A stretch of 64,000 bases of DNA from Bryobacter sp. CoA8 C33 (GTDB lineage: Bacteria > Acidobacteriota > Terriglobia > Bryobacterales > Bryobacteraceae): NCBI GenBank assembly GCA_019931185.1, contig JAINDK010000010.1, forward strand, positions 1 to 64,000, given 5' to 3'. The translations under genes and the position numbers were made by a program. The notes under the pieces are model-generated. The model searched no databases, was not told where the DNA came from, and was given only the letters and a program-made list of their open reading frames with translations. Shown here one piece after another: positions 43,983 through 51,969 of the stretch (positions within the stretch are counted from its first letter, which is position 1; each line of letters starts with the position of its first letter).

Positions 43983-45011
43983 ATGAAAGTTGGACTCATT
44001 GGCACCGGCGCCATCGCCCATAAACACGCCCAGGCCTACAAAAACATTGGCTGGGAAATTGTTGCGGTAAACAACAAAACAGAATCGCGCGGTCGTGCTT
44101 TTGCCGAACAATGGGGCGGCGTCTTCCTACCCGATTGGCGCGACGTCTGCACCCACCCCGACGTCGACTTCATCGACCTCTGCACCTTCCCCGACGTCCG
44201 CCTTGAGCCCCTCAAGCTCGCCGCCGATCACGGCAAGCACATCCAGGTCCAAAAGCCCATCGCCATCAAGGTCTCTACCGCCGAAGAGATGGTCGCCTAC
44301 GCCCGCGCCAAAAACGTCCGCCTCGGCGTCGTCAGCCAGGGCCGCTTCAACGACGCCATGCTCTTCCTCAAAAAGGCCCTGGATGCCAACCGCCTCGGCC
44401 GCGTCTTCCAGATCGACGCCTACGTCAAATGGTGGCGCAGCGAAGAATACTACTCCCGGCCCATTAAAGGCTCCTGGGCGGTCGAGGGGGGCGGCTCCCT
44501 CATCAACCAGGGCATCCACCAGATCGACTGGCTGCTATACCTCATGGGCGAGGTCCAGCAGGTCTTCGCGCAATGGCATCTTGGCGTCCGCCACAAGATT
44601 GAAAGCGACGATGTTCTCAGCGGCCTCGTCCGCTTCGCAAATGGCGCCACCTGCGTCGTGCAAACTTCCACCGCCATGTGGCCCGGCTTCAATGAACGCA
44701 TCGAAATCCAGGGCACCCGCGGCTCGGCCATCCTCACCGGTGACCGCCTGACCTTCTGGAAGGTGGACGGCGAAGACCCCGGCGATCCCGCTCCCGTGGC
44801 CTCCGATGTCTCGAGCGGCTCCTCCGACCCCATGGCAATTTCCCTCGCTCCCTTCGAGCGTACGTTTCTGAATTTTGGCGAAGCCATCCGTACCGGCGCC
44901 GACCCTCTCATCAGCGGCTACGAAGGCCTCCGCGCCCTCTCTCTCGTGCAGGCTCTCTACACCAGCGCCCGCGAGAACCGCCTCGTCACCCTGGGGCCGG
45001 CTCGTGACTGA
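43983..45011 (+). CDS. Gfo/Idh/MocA family oxidoreductase
   Basis: 342 residues. The Rossmann fold begins VGLIGTGAIAHKHAQAYKN. The family's EKP-like motif appears as VQKPIAIK, and the conserved catalytic-region helix is GSLINQGIHQIDWLLYLMG with the HQID His. It would oxidise or reduce a sugar or cyclitol with NAD(P). The substrate is not predictable. It overlaps the start of homoserine kinase by 8 bp, which suggests co-transcription without an obvious metabolic link. Confidence 0.92.
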   Translation: MKVGLIGTGAIAHKHAQAYKNIGWEIVAVNNKTESRGRAFAEQWGGVFLPDWRDVCTHPDVDFIDLCTFPDVRLEPLKLAADHGKHIQVQKPIAIKVSTAEEMVAYARAKNVRLGVVSQGRFNDAMLFLKKALDANRLGRVFQIDAYVKWWRSEEYYSRPIKGSWAVEGGGSLINQGIHQIDWLLYLMGEVQQVFAQWHLGVRHKIESDDVLSGLVRFANGATCVVQTSTAMWPGFNERIEIQGTRGSAILTGDRLTFWKVDGEDPGDPAPVASDVSSGSSDPMAISLAPFERTFLNFGEAIRTGADPLISGYEGLRALSLVQALYTSARENRLVTLGPARD

Positions 45012-45921
45012 TCAACACCCGTGGTGGCGCCTCCGCGTGCCGGCCTCCAGCGCCAACCTCGGCCCCGGCTTTGACGCCCTCGGCCTTGCCCTCAGCCCCT
45101 ATCTGCTCTGCCGCTTCCGCCGTGCCTCCACGCTCGCCATCCGCGCCACCGGTCGCGACGCCGACCAGATCTCAACGGGCGCGGACAACCTCATCTGGCA
45201 AACCGCCCTCACCGTCGCCGAGCACACGGCCGAGTCCATGCCTCCGATCGAGCTCGAAATCGAGAACGAAATCCCCCTCGGCAAGGGCCTCGGCTCCAGC
45301 GCCGCCGCGCTCACTGCCGGCGTCATCATTGCCGATGCCATCCTCGGCCTCAACTGGAAAACCCACCGCATTCTCGACGAAGCCGCCCGCATCGAAGGCC
45401 ACCCCGACAACGTTGCCGCCTGTGTGCTCGGCTCCATTGTGGCCAGCGCCATGGATTCGAGCGGCATGACGCGCGCCGTCCGGCTTGAGCTTCCTCCCAG
45501 CTTTGAGGTCGCCATCGTCGTTCCCGACTTTCCTCTCCCCACATCGAAAGCTCGTGCCGCTCTCCCCGACAGCTATTCGAAAGCCGACGCCGTCTTCAAC
45601 GTGCAGCGATCCACTCTCCTCATTGCCGCCCTCGCCACCGGTACGATCACGGCCTTCCCCGCCGCTCTCGAGGACCGTCTGCATCAACCCTACCGCCAGC
45701 ACCTCGTACCCGGCCTCGAAGAGATCCTCAAGCTCCGCGCTCCCGGTCTGATGGGCTGCTGCCTCTCGGGCGCCGGCCCCAGCATTCTCGTCTTCTACGA
45801 AAAAGGCCACCGCTCTGTTGTCCGCCACGTGCAGCAGATCTTCGCCGCCCACGGCCACCAGGCCGAAATTTTCGATTCCGAAGTCGACCGCCAGGGCTAC
45901 CGTCTGATCGAGGAAGCATGA
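45004..45921 (+). CDS. thrB: Homoserine kinase
   Basis: 305 residues from GTG at 45004, overlapping the previous stop by 8 bp. The frame is open further upstream but that part is a shadow of the oxidoreductase. The family start LRVPASSANLGPGFDALGL is complete, the GHMP kinase ATP loop is IPLGKGLGSSAAALTAG, and the C-terminal GHMP motif is GCCLSGAGPSILVF. It phosphorylates homoserine on the threonine pathway; aspartate kinase of the same pathway lies 16 kb away. The stop overlaps the cyclophilin start (ATGA). Confidence 0.94.
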   Translation: MTDQHPWWRLRVPASSANLGPGFDALGLALSPYLLCRFRRASTLAIRATGRDADQISTGADNLIWQTALTVAEHTAESMPPIELEIENEIPLGKGLGSSAAALTAGVIIADAILGLNWKTHRILDEAARIEGHPDNVAACVLGSIVASAMDSSGMTRAVRLELPPSFEVAIVVPDFPLPTSKARAALPDSYSKADAVFNVQRSTLLIAALATGTITAFPAALEDRLHQPYRQHLVPGLEEILKLRAPGLMGCCLSGAGPSILVFYEKGHRSVVRHVQQIFAAHGHQAEIFDSEVDRQGYRLIEEA

Positions 45922-46490
45922 TCTCCCGCCGCCACACTCTTTCTCTTCTTGCCGCCGCTCAAACAGAAAAGAACCTCCGTGTTGTTGTCCGCTTCGAAAC
46001 AACGTTGGGTGATATTGTTGTAGCCCTCTCGGGCGACCGCGCCCCGGGCACCGTCGAAAACTTCCTTCGCTATGTCGACGCTGGCCTCTACGACGGCGGC
46101 GTTTTCCACCGCACCGTCAAGATGGATAACCAGCCCCAGTCCCCCGTCAAAATCGAGGTCATCCAGGGTGGCCCCAATCTCGAGAAGAAGCAGTCCTTTC
46201 CGCCCATCCCCCTCGAGCGCACCTCCCGCACGGGTCTCAAGCACGTCAACGGCGCTATCTCCATGGCCCGGTCCGGCCCCGACACCGCGACCGGCGACTT
46301 CTTCTTCTGCATCGGCGACCAACCCGAGCTCGACTTCGGCGGCAAGCGCAACCCCGACGGCCAGGGCTTTGCCGCCTTTGGCCTCGTGCTCAAGGGGCAC
46401 GATGTTATCCGCAAGATCCAGAAATCTCCGGCCACCGGCCAGCGTCTTAGTCCTCCGGTGAAGATCGATCGCCTCCGCCGCGTCGAATAA
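45918..46490 (+). CDS. Cyclophilin-type peptidyl-prolyl isomerase
   Basis: 190 residues. After a short N-terminus (MISRRHTLSLLAAAQ, possibly a signal) comes the cyclophilin fold: FETTLGDIVVALSGDRAPG, YDGGVFHRTVKM (catalytic-region FHR), EVIQGG and ISMARSGPDTATGDFFFCIG. The FHR and the Q of the active site are present. Start overlaps thrB by 4 bp. The last 44 bp overlap the convergent TPR-like gene. Confidence 0.9.
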   Translation: MISRRHTLSLLAAAQTEKNLRVVVRFETTLGDIVVALSGDRAPGTVENFLRYVDAGLYDGGVFHRTVKMDNQPQSPVKIEVIQGGPNLEKKQSFPPIPLERTSRTGLKHVNGAISMARSGPDTATGDFFFCIGDQPELDFGGKRNPDGQGFAAFGLVLKGHDVIRKIQKSPATGQRLSPPVKIDRLRRVE

Positions 46491-47000
46491 CCCCCAAGGC
46501 CGCCTCTTTCACTTCGTCGGCCTCATAGTCGCGCCCGTTCTCCCGGAAATACGCCTCAAGCATCGTGTATACCTCGAGGTCGTTCTCATCCATGCGCAGA
46601 GCCTCGTGGCACCAGTTTTGAAAAGCTCTTACCTCGTCGATGCGCAGGCTCAGCTTCGCCAGCAACTTGGCGATGGCGGCTGTTTCCCGACCTTCCTCGA
46701 TAGCATGTTCGAGTGCGGCAATGGCTTCCCCGATGTGCCCTTGGGCAAGCAAATGCAGCGCTTTCTGGTAGAACTCGTCCGGCATCAGTCCTTTTGCAAC
46801 TCGAAGCTTCCCAGGATTCTCTTGTAAGGGTTGGTTTCCCTGAGGTTGTGCGAGCCGATCAGTTTGCCTCCTTCGAGGACGGCGCGGTACTCATCGACGA
46901 GCAAGCGTGGATCACTTGTTGCGAACAGGAGCGTACCGCTGTCAACGGCACAGTTGGCGAGCGGATAAGCAAGCCGGATTTTCTTCGCCGTATTCTCCAA
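46400..47000. other. Switch point of strand composition (GC-skew sign change)
   Basis: Hand counts of 60-base lines on the plus strand: 36301 C30/G7, 42421 C25/G11, 45061 C29/G14, 46381 C21/G16, 46561 C19/G15, 46921 C15/G21, 47461 C13/G19, 48241 C13/G30, 50281 C8/G29. The sign holds whichever strand is coding (PSD1 and the receptor left of the point, the MFS gene right of it, are minus-strand). No gap large enough for an origin lies here, since the genes overlap or abut. Confidence 0.6.
46447..46785 (-). CDS. Small TPR-like helical protein
   Basis: 112 residues, all helical. The repeat-like helices ALHLLAQGHIGEAIAALEHA and HEALRMDENDLEVYTMLEAY follow the small/large residue pattern of tetratricopeptide repeats. 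No signal peptide, no catalytic motif. The start overlaps the stop of the SGNH gene as TGATG, which favours translational coupling. Its 3' end overlaps the cyclophilin gene by 44 bp. Confidence 0.72.
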   Translation of the reverse strand: MPDEFYQKALHLLAQGHIGEAIAALEHAIEEGRETAAIAKLLAKLSLRIDEVRAFQNWCHEALRMDENDLEVYTMLEAYFRENGRDYEADEVKEAALGVIRRGGGDRSSPED

Positions 47001-47924
47001 GCCCAAGCTTCCGCTGCAGGTCTTCCCCTTCATTTCGACCATCAAGTCCATGGCATACTCGCCATCGAGAATCATCGCCTTGCCGCTCCACTTGCCGTTG
47101 AAGGCATCGATGGCGGTTTCAGCGGTGGGCGTCAACACCTTGGCCGTGCCGAAATTTGGCCGCGCAAGGTTCGTCAAGGCGCCCGCGCGCCACTGTTCGA
47201 CGGCGAAGTGAGCTGCCTGCACCAGCCAGCGTTGTGTTTCGTCACTCATCTTCAGGCGCAGGATGACGCCATTGGTGCCCTCGCAAGTTCTCGCGGTCAG
47301 GATCTCGACAAAGACGCAAGCTGTCAGGTAGGAGCCTTGCGGGGAGGGATGGGATCCATCGGGATCAAAGAGTTCGATTTGCGGCTGCGTCTGGCGGATC
47401 CTTTGCCAAGCGAGCCCGGCGGGGGCAATAGAGGCGCCAATCTCGCGGGCCGCCTCGCTGTAGGCATAGTTGAGTCCGCTTTGAAATTCCGGGTGGGCTT
47501 TTCTCGCCCAGGTCAGGTAGAGCAGAGGCTTGGCGCCTTTGCGTTGAATCTCTTCATTCCAGAACCGGGTCCAGCGCAGCAAACCGGCGGGGTCATTGAC
47601 GCCCCAGCGGGCCTCGACATAGCTCTGGCCGAGGGTCGATTGATCCTGCAGCACTACGACATCCCACTTGCCCGAGCGGAGATCGGTGAGTGCCGGTGTG
47701 AGGTTCCAGAGATCTTCGAGCGTGGCGCCGCCCCGGGTGGTGGATTTGACCTCGAGCCTTCTGCCCGGCTGGGCATTGGCGAGGGCCATGACCATGGCGG
47801 GCATCTCGTTGAAGTAAGTATAAGAATTACCGAGAAACAAGACGCGCAACGGTTCTTCGCCAAGGGGGGAGTTGGGCTGGGCGAGGAGGATTCCGGTCCC
47901 AATGAGGAGGGCGGCAAAGCGCAT
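46785..47924 (-). CDS. SGNH/GDSL-type hydrolase, exported
   Basis: 379 residues. A signal peptide (RFAALLIGTGILLAQ) precedes RVLFLGNSYTYFNEMP, the block I motif with the nucleophile Ser. Block V is DGSHPSPQGSYL, with the catalytic Asp and His. The last 130 residues form an extra beta domain (GKAMILDGEYAMDLMVEMKG). Probably an esterase acting on polysaccharide or lipid esters. Divergent from the thioesterase gene with only 15 bp between the starts. Confidence 0.85.
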   Translation of the reverse strand: MRFAALLIGTGILLAQPNSPLGEEPLRVLFLGNSYTYFNEMPAMVMALANAQPGRRLEVKSTTRGGATLEDLWNLTPALTDLRSGKWDVVVLQDQSTLGQSYVEARWGVNDPAGLLRWTRFWNEEIQRKGAKPLLYLTWARKAHPEFQSGLNYAYSEAAREIGASIAPAGLAWQRIRQTQPQIELFDPDGSHPSPQGSYLTACVFVEILTARTCEGTNGVILRLKMSDETQRWLVQAAHFAVEQWRAGALTNLARPNFGTAKVLTPTAETAIDAFNGKWSGKAMILDGEYAMDLMVEMKGKTCSGSLGLENTAKKIRLAYPLANCAVDSGTLLFATSDPRLLVDEYRAVLEGGKLIGSHNLRETNPYKRILGSFELQKD

Positions 47925-47939
47925 GAGTGCTATTTTTAC

Positions 47940-48704
47940 ATGTCAGCGATGTCCATCAGCGTGTTCAGCCAGCCAGCAATAGTGGGATTTTTCGATGCCG
48001 ATCCGGCACTCCGGCTTGCCCCCACGGCCTACTGGCGAATTTTCCAGAACGCGGCGGCGGGCCATGCGTCTTTGCTTTCGGCGGCAACGGAGGAGCTGCG
48101 AAAATCCGGGCAGACCTGGATGCTGTCCCAGATGCGCCTGGAAGTGAGCCGCCACCCGCGGCTGGGCGATTCGATTGTGGTGGAAACGTGGCCGAGCACG
48201 CGCATCAAGGGGGCGCGGGCTTATCGGGACTATGTACTGAAGAGCGAGCGGGGGGAGGTGCTGGCTCGCGGCGCGAGCCTGTGGGTCATCGTGGATCTGG
48301 CCACACGCCGGCCAGTACGAATTCCCGATAGCCTCGCCGCGCTCTCGGTCGATCCCGGCTATGAGATCCCGGCACTGACGGGGGCTCTCGCTATGCCGAC
48401 GGGTGAGGCGAGCAGTGCGCATTTTCGTGCCGTGTGGAGCGATGCCGATCAGAATGAACATGTCAACAATGTGGCATTGTTGCGTTGGTCGGTGGATGCG
48501 CTTCCGCTCCAATTTCTCGAGCGGTCGGTGCTGGTCTCGGCCGAGGCGCAGTACCGGGCGGAAGTGTCCGTGGGGGAGCAAGTTCAGGTGAAGACCTCGC
48601 TGGCGGACAACACCGCCACGCAAAGCATCCACAGCGGGGAGCGTCTTGTCGGGCTGGTATGCTCACGTTGGCGGAGCTTAGATGCCCCGCCGGTCGCCCC
48701 ATAG
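47940..48704 (+). CDS. Acyl-ACP thioesterase (FatA/FatB-like double hot-dog)
   Basis: 254 residues from ATG at 47940 (alternative ATG at 47949). The second hot-dog half contains DADQNEHVNNVALLRW, the counterpart of the catalytic N-x-H and VNN motif of plant FatA/FatB. The first half has QMRLEVSRHPRLGDSIVVET and IKGARAYRDYVL. It would release free fatty acids from acyl carrier protein. A 663-codon open frame extends upstream to 46713 but is antisense to the SGNH and TPR genes. The 3' end overlaps queE by 27 bp. Confidence 0.85.
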   Translation: MSAMSISVFSQPAIVGFFDADPALRLAPTAYWRIFQNAAAGHASLLSAATEELRKSGQTWMLSQMRLEVSRHPRLGDSIVVETWPSTRIKGARAYRDYVLKSERGEVLARGASLWVIVDLATRRPVRIPDSLAALSVDPGYEIPALTGALAMPTGEASSAHFRAVWSDADQNEHVNNVALLRWSVDALPLQFLERSVLVSAEAQYRAEVSVGEQVQVKTSLADNTATQSIHSGERLVGLVCSRWRSLDAPPVAP

Positions 48705-49355
48705 GAGCACGTGGAGGCGCGGGGAGTAGCGATAGCCCTTCTCCTTGCAGAGCTCGGCGATCCAAAGCGATTTTTCCTGCAGGGCGGCGGCGGCCCTTCC
48801 TTCGGGCATCAGCAAGACTTTTTGCGCGGCGGCGCCGGTTGTCTCGACGATCGAATCGATTTCGGCGAGGTCTTGGGGACTGTCGACAACAAACTTCAGC
48901 TGGTAGTCGCAGTGGGCCATCAATTGCCGCAGCACCTGGGGCTGCAGGCGGAGTTTTTCATGCCGCTCCTCCCACTGGAGATCGCCAAAGGGTGTGGAAT
49001 TCCGCAACTTCGGCGAGATGCTCATGAGGTCGCAGTCGATGGTGCGATAGACCGTGCCGGCGGTCTCAATGGTAATGTGCAGCCCCATGCGGCGGAAGCC
49101 TTCGCAGAGCTTGACGCTGTCCTCAAAGAGCATGGGTTCGCCCCCGGTGAGCACGACATGGCGCGAGCCGCTGCGGCCTACTTCGTCGAGAATCCCGGTG
49201 ATTTCGCGCTGCACGCCCTCGGCCTTCCAACTCGTGTAAGGGGTGTCACACCAGACGCAGCGCAAATTGCAGCCGCTGGTGCGGACAAAGACGCTGGGCA
49301 CGCCCACTAATGTGCCTTCTCCCTGCAGGGAGTAAAAGATTTCGCTAATCAGCAT
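48678..49355 (-). CDS. queE: 7-carboxy-7-deazaguanine synthase
   Basis: 225 residues. Radical SAM enzyme with the CX3CX2C cluster motif in [16 protein letters not shown] and the family start [29 protein letters not shown] follows. It converts carboxy-tetrahydropterin to CDG in queuosine and preQ0 synthesis. The start overlaps the stop of queC by 11 bp; the end overlaps the convergent thioesterase by 27 bp. Confidence 0.95.
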   Translation of the reverse strand: MLISEIFYSLQGEGTLVGVPSVFVRTSGCNLRCVWCDTPYTSWKAEGVQREITGILDEVGRSGSRHVVLTGGEPMLFEDSVKLCEGFRRMGLHITIETAGTVYRTIDCDLMSISPKLRNSTPFGDLQWEERHEKLRLQPQVLRQLMAHCDYQLKFVVDSPQDLAEIDSIVETTGAAAQKVLLMPEGRAAAALQEKSLWIAELCKEKGYRYSPRLHVLLWGDRRGI

Positions 49356-50031
49356 AGACGAGAGGATCCTGAATTCCCGCCTCGGCGAAGCCCTTTAAGC
49401 GCAATTGGCAAGCGTCGCATTTGCCGCAGGGGCGGGCGCCATCAACGGGGTCGTAACAGGTGAAGGTCAAGCCGCAGTCGAGACCTAATTCGCGAGCCAG
49501 TTGGGTAATGCCGGCCTTGGAGAGGTGGATGAGCGGAGTGTGGATCTTGAGGAAAGCCTGGCCCTCGACGCCGGCTTTGGTGGCTAGATTGGCCATCGTT
49601 TCAAAGGCGGCGATGAATTCCGGCCGGCAATCGGGGTAGCCGGAATAGTCGATGGCGTTGACGCCAATGAACAGGTCGGCCGCGCCAAGGACCTCGGCCC
49701 AGGCCAGGGCCAGGGACAGGAAGATTGTGTTGCGGGCCGGGACGTATGTGACCGGAATGCCGGATCCCATATCAGTTTCGTCCCGGTCTTTGGGGACGGC
49801 GATGTCGCTGGTGAGGGCCGATCCGCCAAAGCTGCGCAGGTCGATGCGCAGGACTTTGTGTTCGACGGCGCCGAGCGCCTTGGCAACGCGGGCTGCTGCT
49901 TCCAACTCGTAGCGATGCCGCTGGCCATAGTCGAAACTCAGCGCGTAGCAGGCAAAGCCCTGGCGCCGGGCGTAGGCAAGGCAGGTTGAGCTATCCATGC
50001 CGCCTGATAACAAACAAACGGCCCGCCTCAT
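49345..50031 (-). CDS. queC: 7-cyano-7-deazaguanine synthase
   Basis: 228 residues. ATP-pyrophosphatase loop [17 protein letters not shown] at the N-terminus and the zinc-binding C-terminal cysteines in [37 protein letters not shown] is typical. It makes preQ0 from CDG, the step after QueE. The start overlaps the stop of the upstream MFS gene as ATGA, and queE overlaps its end, so the three are one coupled unit. queD and queF are not in this window. Confidence 0.96.
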   Translation of the reverse strand: MRRAVCLLSGGMDSSTCLAYARRQGFACYALSFDYGQRHRYELEAAARVAKALGAVEHKVLRIDLRSFGGSALTSDIAVPKDRDETDMGSGIPVTYVPARNTIFLSLALAWAEVLGAADLFIGVNAIDYSGYPDCRPEFIAAFETMANLATKAGVEGQAFLKIHTPLIHLSKAGITQLARELGLDCGLTFTCYDPVDGARPCGKCDACQLRLKGFAEAGIQDPLVYAD

Positions 50032-51230
50032 GCGCGCTTCTCCTTGGGGTAGAACAGTGTCAGAACAAATCCGGCAATGGGGAAGGCCACGAGAGAGAAC
50101 AGGGCATTGTGAAGCCCCGTTACCGCCGAGATGCCGCCAATGAGGGGGATGAAGAGGAAGCCGGCCATGCCCCAGGCGAAACCCATCATGAGGGCGGAGA
50201 CGGTGCCGGCTTGTCCGGGGGCGAGTTGTTGCCCCATGAGCACGTTAACGGGAATGGTGAAGAGAAGGACTAGGCCGCCGAGGGCGAGGCCGAGGAGTGA
50301 AAGCCAGCCGGTGGTGAGGAAAAAGAGGGCGAGAAAGGGTACGCTGCCGATCATCGAGATCAAGATGGTGGTTCTGCCGCCAAGGCGGTTGGCGATGGTG
50401 CCGCCGGTAAAGCCGCCGAGGGCGCCGCAGGCCAGATAGAGGCTCAATGCCTGGCTTGCTTCGGTGACGCGGAAGCCTCTTTCCTGGGTGAGGTAGAGGG
50501 GAAGGAACTGCGTGAAGGTGACCTGCACGATGGAACGGATGAAGACGAGAAAATAGAGGATCGTGAGGGGCTTCCAGACCTGGCGCAGCGGCTCGATGGC
50601 GAAAGACTGTCTTTTGCCCTGGCTGCCCTCGAGCTCGGGAAGATAGAGCAGGAGCAACCCGCTTACCAGAACGCCTGGGATGGCTCCGAGCCAACTGCTG
50701 TCCAAGCCGAACCAATCGATAATGCCGGCGAAGAAGGTTGGTCCGAGGGCAAGGCCCAATGTGCCAGAACTAATGAAAACGGCCATCCAGAATGGTTTGT
50801 TGTGTTCCATGCCGGCGGTGGCGCGGGCGCTGGCCTGGGGATGAAAGCTCGAGATGCCGAGGCCGCCCAGGACAGCGAGGAGCATCACCAAGCCGTAGTT
50901 GGGCGCCAAGCCGACGAGGGCAACGCCGAGTCCGGCCACGGCCGGAGCCAGGGTCGTGAATAGTTGCGAGTGCAATTTGTCGGAGAGATAGCCGAAGCCG
51001 GGCTGCGTGACTGAATTGGCGAAGACGAACAAGCCGGCGAGGAAACCCGCCTCGGTGAGGTTCAAGCCCATGCGGGTGGCGAGGTGCGGCTGGAGGGCGG
51101 CGAGGGCGGAACTATAAACATCGACAAAAAAATGGCCAATGCACAGTAAAATAAGAGCAGCGTAGATACGGCGTGACGCCGGAACAATGGCGGGCTGCGA
51201 AGCGGCGAGCGGATAACTGCCAGAACTCAT
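50028..51230 (-). CDS. MFS transporter, fosmidomycin-resistance-like
   Basis: 400 residues from ATG at 51230 (MSSGSYPL). An upstream in-frame codon at 51272 would run into the divergent rlmB start and is not preferred. Twelve helices are expected, with [20 protein letters not shown] and FGYLSDKL in the first pair of helices, resembling Fsr-type drug exporters. It is the first gene of an overlapping unit with queC and queE, so a link to deazaguanine compounds is possible, though nothing in the sequence proves it. Confidence 0.82.
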   Translation of the reverse strand: MSSGSYPLAASQPAIVPASRRIYAALILLCIGHFFVDVYSSALAALQPHLATRMGLNLTEAGFLAGLFVFANSVTQPGFGYLSDKLHSQLFTTLAPAVAGLGVALVGLAPNYGLVMLLAVLGGLGISSFHPQASARATAGMEHNKPFWMAVFISSGTLGLALGPTFFAGIIDWFGLDSSWLGAIPGVLVSGLLLLYLPELEGSQGKRQSFAIEPLRQVWKPLTILYFLVFIRSIVQVTFTQFLPLYLTQERGFRVTEASQALSLYLACGALGGFTGGTIANRLGGRTTILISMIGSVPFLALFFLTTGWLSLLGLALGGLVLLFTIPVNVLMGQQLAPGQAGTVSALMMGFAWGMAGFLFIPLIGGISAVTGLHNALFSLVAFPIAGFVLTLFYPKEKRA

Positions 51231-51252
51231 GAAGGGGACAATCTCAGTATAA

Positions 51253-51969
51253 ATGGCTGTTCTGATTGGCATTCATCCTGTCCGCGAGGCACTGCTGGCC
51301 GGACGTCCCATTGACCGTGTGCTCGTCGCCAAGGGAGCGGGGGGGCCGCGCATTCAAGAGATCGTGGATCTTTGCCGCCAACACAAGGTAGCGCTTCGTT
51401 TTGAGCCGCGGGAAGCGCTGGACCGCTCGGCGGGGGGCACGGCGCGCCACCAGGGGGTAGTCGCCTTCGCGGCGGAAAAGCGCTACGACACCTTTGACGA
51501 CATATTGGCTCAGGAACTGATCGTGGTGCTGGATGGGGTGGAGGATCCGCATAACCTGGGGGCAATTCTGCGGACGGCGTCGGCTGCCGGGGCCGGGGCG
51601 GTGATCATTCCCGAGCGGCGAGCGGTGGGTGTGAATGAAACAGTGGCGAAGGCGGCGGCGGGAGCGCTCGAGCATGTTCCGATCGTGCGGGTGACGAATA
51701 TCGCGCAATCGCTCGAAAAGTTGAAGAAATCGGGGTTTTGGATTTATGGTCTCGATGAGCGCGGGGAGCGGAACTACACTGAGGCCGCGTTTGATCCGAA
51801 GTCGGTGCTTGTGTTGGGCGCCGAGGGCCATGGGCTCCATGACAACGTGCGCAAGGGTTGTGACTTCCTGCTGCGGATCCCGATGTCGGGCCCGATACCA
51901 AGCCTGAATGTCAGCGTGGCGGCCGGTGTCGTTCTGTTTGATTGGAAAAGGCAGCGAGGTAAGTTCTAG
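51253..51969 (+). CDS. rlmB: 23S rRNA (guanosine-2'-O)-methyltransferase, RlmB/TrmH family
   Basis: 238 residues. The N-terminal substrate-binding domain begins LIGIHPVREALLAGRPIDRV. The SPOUT domain carries motif 1 (LDGVEDPHNLGAILRTASAAG), motif 2 (VLVLGAEGHGLHDNVRKGCD) and motif 3 (IPMSGPIPSLNVSVAAGVVL) that form the SAM-binding knot. RlmB methylates G2251 of 23S rRNA. The stop directly abuts the ggt start. Confidence 0.93.
   Translation: MAVLIGIHPVREALLAGRPIDRVLVAKGAGGPRIQEIVDLCRQHKVALRFEPREALDRSAGGTARHQGVVAFAAEKRYDTFDDILAQELIVVLDGVEDPHNLGAILRTASAAGAGAVIIPERRAVGVNETVAKAAAGALEHVPIVRVTNIAQSLEKLKKSGFWIYGLDERGERNYTEAAFDPKSVLVLGAEGHGLHDNVRKGCDFLLRIPMSGPIPSLNVSVAAGVVLFDWKRQRGKF

Noticed and set aside
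44875-45003. 43-codon N-terminal extension of homoserine kinase
   Set aside because: Overlaps the Gfo/Idh/MocA gene and reads as Ser/Ala/Pro-rich shadow; the family N-terminus begins at GTG 45004.
46405-46413. TTATCCGCA, one mismatch from a DnaA box, near the GC-skew switch
   Set aside because: A single near-match inside the cyclophilin coding sequence; no cluster of boxes and no AT-rich unwinding region around it.
46713-47939. 409-codon plus-strand extension upstream of the thioesterase
   Set aside because: It is antisense to the TPR-like and SGNH genes, which have clear motifs. The thioesterase homology starts only near 47949.
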